A stretch of DNA of 64,000 bases, from positions 1 through 64,000 of the forward strand of contig JAUCBJ010000764.1 in the NCBI GenBank assembly GCA_032718475.1, in the 5' to 3' direction. The stretch is from Nemertoderma westbladi (lineage: Eukaryota > Xenacoelomorpha > Nemertodermatida > Nemertodermatidae). Below, in pieces: positions 55,601 to 60,455 of this stretch (position 1 is the first letter of the stretch; the number at the start of each line of letters is the position of its first letter). The translations under genes were made by a program, and so were the position numbers. Under the pieces are notes generated by a model, which was not told the DNA's origin, did no database searches, and was given only the letters and a program-made list of their open reading frames with translations.

Positions 55601-58180
55601 TGTGAATTTATAATCATCATTATCATGAATTTTCCCAACTTTCTTCCATGTAGAGATACAGTTCAATACATGTCTCTCTACATATGGAAAATCGTATACT
55701 TCTGAAGATTTTATCATACAAACTCTAAACTTATAACTTTTTAACTTCTAATTTGACTTTAACCATTTACTGTTTCAACTAACCAAATAATTAATCAAAA
55801 TATATACGTATCTGTAATGTTAAAACAACAGTTCTTGAATCTGTAGGGGAAACAAATATCTACATAACGATTATCTACATACCAGGACAGCAGTATTATA
55901 CTACATACCAGGACAGCAGTATAATACTACAAACCAAGACAGCAGTATCATACTACATACCAGGACAGCAGTATCATATACTACATACCAGGACAGCAGT
56001 ATCATATACTACATACCAGGACAGCAGTATCATACTACATACCAGGACAGCAGTATCGTACAACATACCAGGACAGCAGTATCGTACAACATACCAGGAC
56101 AACAGTAACGAATCTCATAATCCTGACACTGATGTCCATCATTCTGATCATCGTTTTTACAAACTAGACCATCAGCTGAATACATAGATAAGTTATCTCC
56201 AGTTGCCCAGGGGTCAATATGAGTTAGTATTGTCCTTCCTTCAGCAGATATTGGTTCCAAACAATTGTGTTGCATAAACCCTGTAAGATGGACATTATCC
56301 AGAATAATTATATAGTTAAATTGTCTTGTCTGCAATTAATATAGTTTAAGAGTTTCAACATATTACTGTGATTAGAATAGTATATATCTGCTTGAGTTGA
56401 ATGGTAGATACAATGATTTGAATAAGTCGATAAGTTTTTGTTATCCTTATTGACATTCAGAAAATTAACACTTTCATTACTGGTTTCTGTAATGAATTTG
56501 ATCCCTGGCACCAAATATTTCAAAATTGTTAATAGTTCCTTTGGTTTTATTATTACATCCTCAGTTACAACGTGCCCATCATCTAGGGAACGTACACCAC
56601 CCAACAGCTTTATATAAACATACTAAGTTTTAAGTAAGTTTTTTGAAACATTATCTATCATTCAATATAATGAATGGGAGAATCTTCTGGGCTCATTAAG
56701 CCAAAGATCAACCAGTCTACAGGTCAATCCAGGACCTCCTGATTGGAAGCCAGGAAATGTCACCAATAGACAACCTGCAATATATTCGAAGTATGTTATT
56801 ATTGTATATTTTAAGGAGTTCTATCCAATATATTATTGAGATATAATCAAAATGAATATTAAGGTGGATGGATAGATAGCACTACTGGTGAAAGTTAGAT
56901 AGTACCACTAAGAACGAGGTATTTGGGGAGCTGTTGTCATCAAAAATGATTCTCTCACACACTACATTAGTTTGATTGTTTGTCTGAGAACAAAATCCAT
57001 GCTGTTAAGGATTATGTATGTTTATGTCGAGGATTTGGGGGCATTTATGTTTTTGCATTGTGTTTCTAGCAGTGGAAAAATAAATGTTAATTATCTTCTA
57101 TTATTCATTGTCAACAAAATAGTATATAAAACGTACATTTAAAATAGTAAGACAGGTAGGACGGTATTATAGGGAATATGGGTTTTCTTTATGGAGTTAT
57201 TACAGCCCTGGTGACTAACTGAGAAAACAAAACAGGTTCTTTATTATCAATTAATTTCTGCCACTAGGGCCATCTTCAGGATATAATCAAAACAAAACGG
57301 ACAGAAACCACACCGACTACATACAGTTACTTATATTTACATACATGTTACAATAAAAAAGTACAAAAATAGGCCTAGGTAAGTACTGAAGGTAGGACGG
57401 TATATCAGACAGACAGACATCATCAATTAGATGTAATACATGTTACCTTTTATGATACATGGATACAGTAAAAATTTTCAAGGCATATTTAACCAAAATC
57501 AATATTCTGTTTAATCTGTTTAATCTTAAATCTTGTTAAATCCTGTTATCTTAAATCAAATAGTAACTTTGTTCTCTGAAAAAAGAGCTTTCGAATGAGT
57601 CTAAAATGAACTTCGTAGGACCACTAGAACTGGAGATTATACAATTTGAAGATCCCCGATGAGCGATAAGTCTATTCAGTGTAATCCCATATAGTCGCAT
57701 AATGGAGTCCCGTCATTGTTCTGGAGACTTAGAGTTGTCTTATAAACTGACCAGTAGGTCCTATAATTATAAAAAAAATACCTTCTCAATTAAAATTGTA
57801 TGCTCTTTCTCGTGAAGACATCCAATAAGCACCACTGAGCACAGAAATTTGCAGAAATTGAATGCAAACCCCAAACTTCATCTCCTTTACCAATATCGCG
57901 ATATATCGGAGCCAGTATCTTCTTATTATATCATTATATTATTAATATATTGTTGTTTTATACTAACATTGTTCAGCATTATATTATTAATATATATTTA
58001 TATATATTATTATATCATTGTATTATTAATATATTGTTGTTTTATACTAACATTGTTCAGCTTGGCTGTTGAGGGATATTAGTGAATTCAGATCCTCCCA
58101 ATCACCAGTAGCTGTAGGGTCATCTCTGTCATACCATTGGCTCATAGGCCCTTCACATTCTTGAGGATGTATGATGAAAT
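22534..58180 (-). CDS. Tandem WxxW-domain protein gene (mucin/CILP WxxW family), 15 exons seen
   Basis: Each domain is split over two exons. Exon A encodes a linker, one Cys, then (M/I)SQWYDRD, P, TGDWEDL. Exon B encodes W, HNC, LEP, TGD, YSADGLVCKN, QC, DYEIRYCCP. That order matches the Mucin2_WxxW family (Pfam PF13330), found in gel-forming mucins and CILP, which are secreted. Donors and acceptors obey GT/AG; all introns between these exons are phase 1, every exon is a multiple of three (B always 186 bp) and every splice keeps the frame. I count seven complete domains and one orphan A exon. No signal peptide, promoter or certain last exon is in view. The likely product is secreted, disulfide-rich and built of beads on short variable linkers; that is inferred from the family. 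The exon list is in the summary. Confidence 0.85.
22799..22984 (-). CDS. WxxW gene exon B7
   Basis: 186 bp; acceptor TGTACAG/GGTTTTCT, donor CCCG/GTATGT. Encodes FSQHNCLEPTSSEART ... GLICKN ... CQDYEIRFCCP. Confidence 0.9.
23275..23400 (-). CDS. WxxW gene exon A7
   Basis: 126 bp; acceptor AATAG, donor T/GTGAGA. Encodes HDDCDGPISQWYDRDN; Ile replaces the Met found in the other seven A exons. Confidence 0.9.
24175..24360 (-). CDS. WxxW gene exon B6
   Basis: 186 bp; acceptor CTACAG/GGTTTTCT, donor CCCG/GTATGT. Encodes FSQHNCLEPILSEART ... CQDYEIRFCCP. Very similar to B7, suggesting a recent A+B duplication. Confidence 0.9.
24495..24790. repeat. Small inverted-repeat (foldback/MITE-like) element
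   Basis: The GTGAAGAATACCAG core at 24512-24525 recurs inverted at 24763-24776 with matching flanks (GGCxCAxGTG), and a weaker inverted copy lies at 24709-24727. No reading frame. It lies in the B6-A6 side of the WxxW gene. Confidence 0.55.
25640..25706 (-). mobile_element. 67-bp 5'-truncated LINE tail with target-site duplication
   Basis: Matches the 3' end of the LINE at 60456-62815 (ACTAGGATCGGCATGCTGCA on the plus strand). It is flanked by a perfect 14-bp direct repeat AAAGGGTAGCACTA at 25626-25639 and 25707-25720, the target-site duplication. Confidence 0.9.
26212..26370. repeat. GACA/GACAG microsatellite
   Basis: Irregular runs of AGACAGAC interrupted by unique bases, on the intron side of exon A6. 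Confidence 0.8.
26523..26648 (-). CDS. WxxW gene exon A6
   Basis: 126 bp; acceptor ATATAG, donor T/GTTAGA. Encodes HDECNGPMSQWYDRDN then SGTGDWEDLNSLL. Confidence 0.9.
27220..27335 (+). repeat. AAAGGACCC tandem repeat
   Basis: A 12-bp unit (AAAAGGACCCGC, later AAAAAGGGACCC) repeated about nine times. It happens to be open in one frame as repeated Lys-Gly-Pro, but nothing else suggests a gene. Confidence 0.8.
27666..28323 (+). repeat. Candidate LTR with inverted ends
   Basis: Begins TGTTACTGTAGCGACC and ends with the near-inverse CTCCGCTACTGTAACA. It has a TATATAATA box near 28005. It is followed at once by acidic and coiled-coil reading frames that look gag-like. No second LTR was found, so a solo LTR or a DNA element with terminal inverted repeats is also possible. 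Confidence 0.45.
28345..28788 (+). pseudogene. G/C-rich gag-like leader region, broken frames
   Basis: A short reading frame MDSSEDESGQVKIETQRS starts at 28345 just after the candidate LTR. It is followed by further open pieces in other frames (EKEVMSERQSISEREEGD, then DQMASIGPMEGP). The base composition and codon pattern differ from the A/T-rich surroundings. I do not recognise a family. Confidence 0.35.
28936..29961 (+). pseudogene. Coiled-coil gag-like reading frame with one in-frame stop
   Basis: An acceptor-like TTACAG precedes 28936. The frame runs through NYSAMRRQLADVKDTG and a leucine-rich stretch into a long, highly charged helix with repeats of EEWVRREDEWVRKEEE (about 29490-29600). 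A TGA at 29620-29622 interrupts it, and the same frame continues to 29961. This may be the gag of the element whose LTR is at 27666, but no zinc knuckle, protease or polymerase follows. It could also be a lone host exon set. Confidence 0.4.
30336..30521 (-). CDS. WxxW gene exon B5
   Basis: 186 bp; acceptor TTTATAG/GGTTTACA, donor CCTG/GTATGC. The most divergent B exon: FTENNCLYPTSAHARTT, YIYNADGLVCRN, FCNDYEIRFCCP. All five cysteines are kept. Confidence 0.9.
31069..31200 (-). CDS. WxxW gene exon A5
   Basis: 132 bp, the longest A exon; acceptor TTAG, donor T/GTGAGT. Encodes ITTPPEKCDGRMSQWYDRDN then GGTGDWETLSSLL. Confidence 0.9.
31507..32251 (-). pseudogene. LINE carboxyl region
   Basis: Three short frames: WWASEWQLKVAAHKCTV, then YKSYVRPLLEYCTLIWSP and LIERVQRYFTRRLF, then QITKYSFSNRVVPIWNSLP. 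This is the usual order of post-palm motifs in CR1/jockey LINEs, joined here by frameshifts. Confidence 0.75.
32263..32982 (-). pseudogene. LINE reverse transcriptase core
   Basis: TGRTPDGLPSILF, LTANIIPIFNKGD, NYRPVSLTCV, YIDFAKAFDSVVH, GTIQGSVLGPILF and KLFADDVV give a clear reverse transcriptase palm with the FADD active site. The open frame ends just after it at 32263. Confidence 0.85.
32907..34000 (-). pseudogene. LINE APE-type endonuclease and linker
   Basis: The minus strand reads DSDIIGINETWTDDSLPDA and NDRPSRGGGVAILVRN at about 33990-33790, then SVDEPFSTSDHDSVYF at about 33660-33600. These are the endonuclease core motifs. A frame change near 33500 leads into the linker (CMVLKAGIDQFVPFK ... 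RKCLWRRRHTEGG). Confidence 0.75.
34048..35343 (-). pseudogene. LINE ORF1: C2H2/PHD-type fingers plus RRM-like domain
   Basis: The first part has a C2H2-like finger (CEECNGFFANTVSLNDHFQQ) and a PHD-like Cys/His cluster (CEVCSRPP ... CAGCTHWVCYQCAF ... CRACH), then a helix. After an in-frame TGA at 34609-34611 the same frame continues with REVFRGEQLKKEAII ... TEVTRLGRKNPDS ... LFRTNIEKA, an ORF1 RNA-binding domain. Met at about 35268 (MKTRSSNKSG) is a reasonable start. Confidence 0.7.
36319..37137 (+). pseudogene. HARBI1-like transposase, amino end frameshifted, carboxyl end replaced
   Basis: DDE_4-type nuclease: GAIDCSHVKI (first Asp), TDWPGSVHDSRVL (second Asp region), LLGDSRYPC, then NVVEHPFGILKRQF (Glu), all in the right order. 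The open frame reaches upstream to about 36319; RYRFTKPTF in another frame just before it shows a frameshift. After MMRDYDEAM the frame runs into sequence shared with the LINE at 61785-61920, so its last residues are foreign. Confidence 0.8.
37093..37224 (+). mobile_element. LINE internal fragment fused into the transposase
   Basis: About 130 bp closely matching 61785-61920 inside the LINE. ATGACG occurs on both sides (37087-37092, 37225-37230). It lacks the LINE 3' end, so it is not a normal LINE insertion; repair-patch copying or template switching is likelier. Confidence 0.8.
37962..38147 (-). CDS. WxxW gene exon B4
   Basis: 186 bp; acceptor TTAACAG/GGTTTTTT, donor CCAG/GTAGGT (a better donor than the GTATGT of B1-B3). 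Encodes FFEHHCLEPTSSEGRT ... CSDYEIRYCCP. No minisatellite follows. Confidence 0.9.
38150..39890. other. Intron sequence without recognised content
   Basis: Part of the intron between A4 and B4. A/T-rich with scattered short reading frames; no repeat family or gene that I can name. Confidence 0.4.
39898..40090 (+). repeat. tRNA-derived SINE, copy 1
   Basis: A B box in GTGGGTTCGATCCCAAC near 39927, a body (GGGCAGGGCAGC, GGCATGAATGCATTATGGACT) and a 3' part TGGTAGCTAAATGATTACTG then GGAGTTTCCTCTGG. The whole order matches the inverse of 52040-52245. Confidence 0.8.
40209..40328 (-). CDS. WxxW gene exon A4
   Basis: 120 bp; acceptor TCTGTAG, donor T/GTTAGT. Encodes QQCPGLMSHWYDRDN; it is the only A exon with His in place of Gln before the conserved Trp. 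Confidence 0.9.
40939..41890 (-). repeat. 26-bp splice-donor minisatellite, array 1
   Basis: About 36 units. On the gene strand each unit reads CGATACTGCTGTCCTG then GTATGTAGTA, that is, the coding end of exon B (RYCCP) plus its 5' splice site. Lies in the intron between B3 and A4, beyond the foldback element. Confidence 0.9.
41892..42799. mobile_element. Foldback element inside the minisatellite
   Basis: About 908 bp. GCAGCGAGCAGATTGCTGAA at the left is repeated inverted at the right end, and the arms match imperfectly for well over 60 bp (also CGATCTTTCCCTATTTATGG, and inner blocks around 42000-42130 against 42520-42680). No coding frame. Minisatellite units lie on both sides. Confidence 0.8.
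42815..42945 (-). repeat. 26-bp splice-donor minisatellite, array 2 (touching exon B3)
   Basis: About five units running directly into the donor of exon B3; the last unit is the exon end itself. Confidence 0.9.
42929..43114 (-). CDS. WxxW gene exon B3
   Basis: 186 bp; acceptor TTTTTTAG/GGTTTAAG, donor CCTG/GTATGT. Encodes FKEHNCLEPTASEGRT ... CQDYEIRYCCP. Five minisatellite units abut its donor. Confidence 0.9.
43246..43650. repeat. Poly-G and poly-C bracketed inverted repeat arrays
   Basis: A G run (about 43249-43268) is followed by repeats of GGGGGATGAATAATTG; after a 100-bp spacer a C run (about 43537-43559) is followed by the inverse sequence (CAATTATTCATTCCCC). Could form a long hairpin and G-quadruplexes. 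Confidence 0.75.
43990..44400 (+). repeat. Degenerate TTATTTTGGGGG repeats
   Basis: Roughly 25-bp degenerate units (TATGTATTTATTTTGGGGGA) decaying to TGGTGTGAATAATT. Probably of the same origin as the neighbouring inverted arrays. Confidence 0.6.
44401..45430. other. Intron sequence with short simple repeats
   Basis: Holds an A/T-only block of AAATTTAAAT palindromes (44790-44900) and a GGATGCGGATGC repeat (44967-45024). No gene seen. Confidence 0.5.
45436..45612 (+). mobile_element. Diverged LINE 3' end, plus orientation
   Basis: Shares with the inverse of 60456-60610 the order TCAAGGACACTGGCCTTGAA, GTGGTAGCGCAATTTTGTTG and ATTCTTAATGC-like blocks. Older than the copies at 25640 and 53448, judging from the number of changes. 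Confidence 0.65.
46347..46469 (-). CDS. WxxW gene exon A3
   Basis: 123 bp; acceptor TTTACAG, donor T/GTTAGT. Encodes DECVGPMSQWYDRDD then TATGDWENLNSLI. Confidence 0.9.
46815..47456 (-). repeat. 26-bp splice-donor minisatellite, array 3
   Basis: About 25 units in the intron between B2 and A3. The edge towards exon A3 is degenerate. Confidence 0.9.
47457..48142. repeat. Unique segment S1 between arrays
   Basis: About 690 bp of non-minisatellite sequence whose near-identical twin is S2 (48934-49619). The minus strand has open pieces such as RYRGICIPMPTSDLSYQF and VCEPSTPLQETMTHV, broken by stops. It looks like a decayed coding fragment, but I do not recognise it. Confidence 0.75.
48143..48933 (-). 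repeat. 26-bp splice-donor minisatellite, array 4
   Basis: About 30 units, several of them shortened, between segments S1 and S2. Confidence 0.9.
48934..49619. repeat. Segment S2, duplicate of S1
   Basis: Offset 1477 bp from S1; I count about nine mismatches in roughly 690 bp. The neighbouring array units are duplicated with it. Confidence 0.9.
49620..50860 (-). repeat. 26-bp splice-donor minisatellite, array 5 (touching exon B2)
   Basis: The largest array, about 48 units, ending in the donor of exon B2. It contains higher-order repetition: groups with ATTGACTACATACCAGGGC variants recur several times. Confidence 0.9.
50843..51028 (-). CDS. WxxW gene exon B2
   Basis: 186 bp; acceptor TTTTACAG/GGCTTATG, donor CCTG/GTATGT. 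Encodes LMQHNCLEP ... SDGHQCQDYEIRYCCP. The following intron holds the largest minisatellite expansion. Confidence 0.9.
51061..52035. other. Intron sequence between A2 and B2, no gene seen
   Basis: The phrase CACCTAGAAAAGGGGTTAAC with TGGTCA (about 51250-51276) recurs inverted near 52600-52632 (TGACCAGTTAACCCCTTTTC), so 51240-52640 may be one large inverted-ended element holding a SINE. Confidence 0.5.
52040..52245 (-). repeat. tRNA-derived SINE, copy 2
   Basis: On the minus strand: a tRNA-like head with A box TGGTGTAGTGG and B box GGTTCGATCCTC, body GGCCAGGGCAG, and 3' part GTGGTAGCTAAATGAGTACT then GGAGTTTCCTCTGGGG. Same family as 39898-40090. Confidence 0.8.
52690..54525 (+). pseudogene. 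LINE reverse transcriptase (second family), many breaks
   Basis: Reads QNGFRPNRSTTAQILALQR, MTFVDFKKAFDSIYRGKM, then LLAGVLQGD, DTDFADDIALLSN and KTEFMTFN, then ATVESVFYTGV and SRLRFSGHCWRS. That is a reverse transcriptase and carboxyl domain with stops and frameshifts. It is interrupted at 53448-53699 by a related LINE tail. Confidence 0.8.
53448..53699 (-). mobile_element. 252-bp 5'-truncated LINE tail inserted into a LINE
   Basis: Minus-strand copy of the LINE end at 60456-60700, starting with its TAGTAGTA tail. Flanked by AGGACGGCC at 53439-53447 and 53700-53708, a perfect 9-bp target-site duplication. Confidence 0.9.
54801..54923 (-). CDS. WxxW gene exon A2
   Basis: 123 bp; acceptor TTTACAG, donor T/GTGAGT. 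Encodes SHDECIGPMSQWYDRDD then TATGDWEDLNSLL. Confidence 0.9.
55877..56105 (-). repeat. 26-bp splice-donor minisatellite, array 6 (touching exon B1)
   Basis: About nine units in the intron between B1 and A2, two of them 2 bp longer, running directly into the donor of exon B1. Confidence 0.9.
56095..56280 (-). CDS. WxxW gene exon B1
   Basis: 186 bp; acceptor TTACAG/GGTTTATG, donor CCTG/GTATGT. Encodes FMQHNCLEP ... CQDYEIRYCCP. The donor opens straight into a minisatellite array (55877-56105) made of copies of this exon end. Confidence 0.9.
57927..57977 (-). repeat. Duplicated exon-A1 end and splice donor
   Basis: 51 bp repeated at 58011-58061 with one mismatch, offset 84 bp. The copy includes the last bases of exon A1 (GCTGAACAAT) and its GTTAGT donor. 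Confidence 0.9.
58052..58180 (-). CDS. WxxW gene exon A1
   Basis: 129 bp; acceptor TTAG before ATTTC, donor T/GTTAGT. Encodes a linker with PQECEG, then MSQWYDRDDPTATGDWEDL. It is the most upstream recognised exon; it starts in phase 1, so at least one earlier exon must exist to the right. Its donor region is partly duplicated at 57927-57977. Confidence 0.85.
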
Positions 58181-58974
58181 CTAACAAATGAATTTAAATT
58201 AAATAAATATTAATATATTAAATATTAATATTAAAATATTAATAAACAATAAATATTACAAAATTTCCTTTTATTTTATTTTTATTATAGTTTTTGTTTA
58301 ACTATATTTAACATTTTAGTAATTTTAGTGTTATGACATGAGGGTATTAATGTACCAAGCGAATACATCAAAGGAGGTTTACATAAATAAATGTGGGTAT
58401 TTAAGGTGGAGGTGGAATAATGCCTTTTACCATACAATGATATATATGTAATTTTGTTACATTATGTCAACTTATCCGCATTCAGGAGTGGGTTGCTGGA
58501 TGCACTATTAGTGGAATTTCATGCAATATATGACACATACTAGAATGTTGTTTATTTATTAAATAGCATAAATGACCTTCAGCAAACAATAATGCAAACT
58601 TGCAATCTTTGAACCCTTCCTATATATAACTGAGTTGTTTCTCAACGACATTCAGACATTGTTAGATAAGTAGATTCCTTGTAATGAAAGCTTTCTAATA
58701 TATATATATATAGCCGTCAATGTGGAAATCACCACATCATCTGAGGATGAGTCATGGTGGTTCTACCACACACAAATACCCGTTAGTGGTTAGTAGTAGA
58801 TGTAGTGATGGAGGGTGGGGGGGGTTCTGGGTGGAGGGGGTGGGTTGTGGAGGATGGCTTAGGGGGGTGTATGGCAGCTGTAATTACGGCTGTAATTGCA
58901 TCCTCGGGCGAATGTGTGAGTCACCTGGGCCATGGCACTCGCTTAATAGCACTCGATCCATGTAAAACAAAACC

Positions 58975-60440
58975 CTATACCCTTGTGTAGTCAGATATGC
59001 ACACTCTCTTGTCAGCGCATACCAAGTGGTCAGTCTCTGCGAGGTCTAATTGATCTTTGAGAGCTTGTGAGTGGGTGTCTTGTCCCATAGCCGCGCGTAT
59101 AGCTGCTTCATGGACTATGTTGACAGGAATCCATCCTGCTATAGGGGGACTAAGAAGTACACCGATTAAAGTTCCTACCCTGCCCAGCCTCGAGCAGGTA
59201 GTCAGCTGTGGTATGACCGCATGTGTTTCGAATGGCCGCCTCAGCTTGTTGGGCCCGAGCACGAAAAGGTGCATTGGCTGATAGGCCAACACTATGTTCC
59301 AAGCTTCTCTCGTATTGGCATGAAAAGCCATGCTCACATCAGCTAATGACTTGAGCTGTCCAGAAGTAACCACGCGCATGATATCCCATATCACGCCTGT
59401 GTTGCCACTATATTCACAGGCGCGGCGCAGCATCTGGCCACGGTCGTTGATAGGTGAAGCCGTTGGAAGCCCAAGGTGAGTATGTTGTACCGCCAAAGTA
59501 GGCCGAGAGGCTGTCTATCAGGTATATCCCAGTATGTCCGTGTTTATCTCCAAAGGACACGAGGCGTATGCGCAAATGCAGGCTGCGCACCGTGTGATTG
59601 ACCTTTGTCGCCTTAAGCCACTTATTTATGGCTAGGCAATTGCCATTATGTGCCCGGTTTCGATCCTCCATTGTAAGGCTGTTGCTCAGGCTGCGCAGCA
59701 ATGCCTGATCTGAAACCTTCACACTGTCCCACCTGCAGTTCATCTTACTTGATGCATGCTGCACCCATACTGTGGTGGAGTTGCGCTTGCTGAAGCTGAT
59801 TAGAATATCAGGTGTGGCCATCACAGATGGGATAGGGTGTATTTGTCGTGTGGTTGGCATGGCGACAGTGGTCAGCATGGCGAAAGTGGTCAGCATGACG
59901 ACAGTGGTCGGCATGGCGACAGTGGTCGGCATGGCGACAGTGGTCGGCACCTATGAATTGATGCCCTGGAGATGTGCTTGAATGTTGTAGCTCTCCTCAT
60001 TCTGTAGCGGACGTAAGATGAGGCTGGCAACCGCACGAGCAAAGTAGCCGTACGTACCATCCTTGTCGTAGAGTATGCGTAGAAACTCCCCCATCTGAAC
60101 ACCATACATTTGCTTGGGGTCTGTGAACAGGAAGCCAACAGAACAGTCTTCCCAGTCTTAGGATTGGTTATCTTCCGCCCACTGCTGCTTCAAGGGGTGA
60201 GCCACTCGTGACACCAACAGACGAAGTCACTGTAGCTCTCATGAGGAGGGGGTCCAGAGAGCACTTCGGTTATAATGTTGGACATTACTCGGCGGAGTCG
60301 GATGTTGAAGGGTGTTGTACCATCAAGTTCAAATAGCGGAATAGTACCTTCGCAGCAGGTTCTTGTGTTCCTGGGCCCAGTCGCTAGTATGAATGGACCT
60401 GCCAGTGGCCATCTCAGTATAAGAGGCATGGGCTATGAAT
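58975..60440 (-). pseudogene. Unrecognised broken coding cluster
   Basis: Three minus-strand open pieces of fairly balanced base composition, unlike the A/T-rich surroundings: 60429-60190 (LDGTTPFNIRLRRVMSNI ... HESYSDFVCWCHEWL), 59850-59414 (PDILISFSKRNSTTVWVQHA ... HTGIYLIDSLSAYFGG) and 59496-58975 (MLRRACEYSGNTGVIWDI ... LGRVGTLIGVLLSPPIAGW). They read as one ancestral protein cut by frameshifts. A LINE abuts the amino side. I do not recognise the family; a mobile-element or virus-derived protein is possible. Confidence 0.45.
59850..59950 (-). repeat. 18-bp tandem repeat
   Basis: About five to six units of GTCGGCATGGCGACAGTG, reading MPTTVA repeatedly on the minus strand, in frame with the coding piece above. 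Confidence 0.85.
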
Positions 60441-60455
60441 GAGGCTGGTATGTCT

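Noticed and set aside
55394-55717. Minus-strand frame of 107 codons with a hydrophobic segment
   Set aside because: Hydrophobic stretches are expected by chance in A/T-rich DNA; no homology or splice signals seen.
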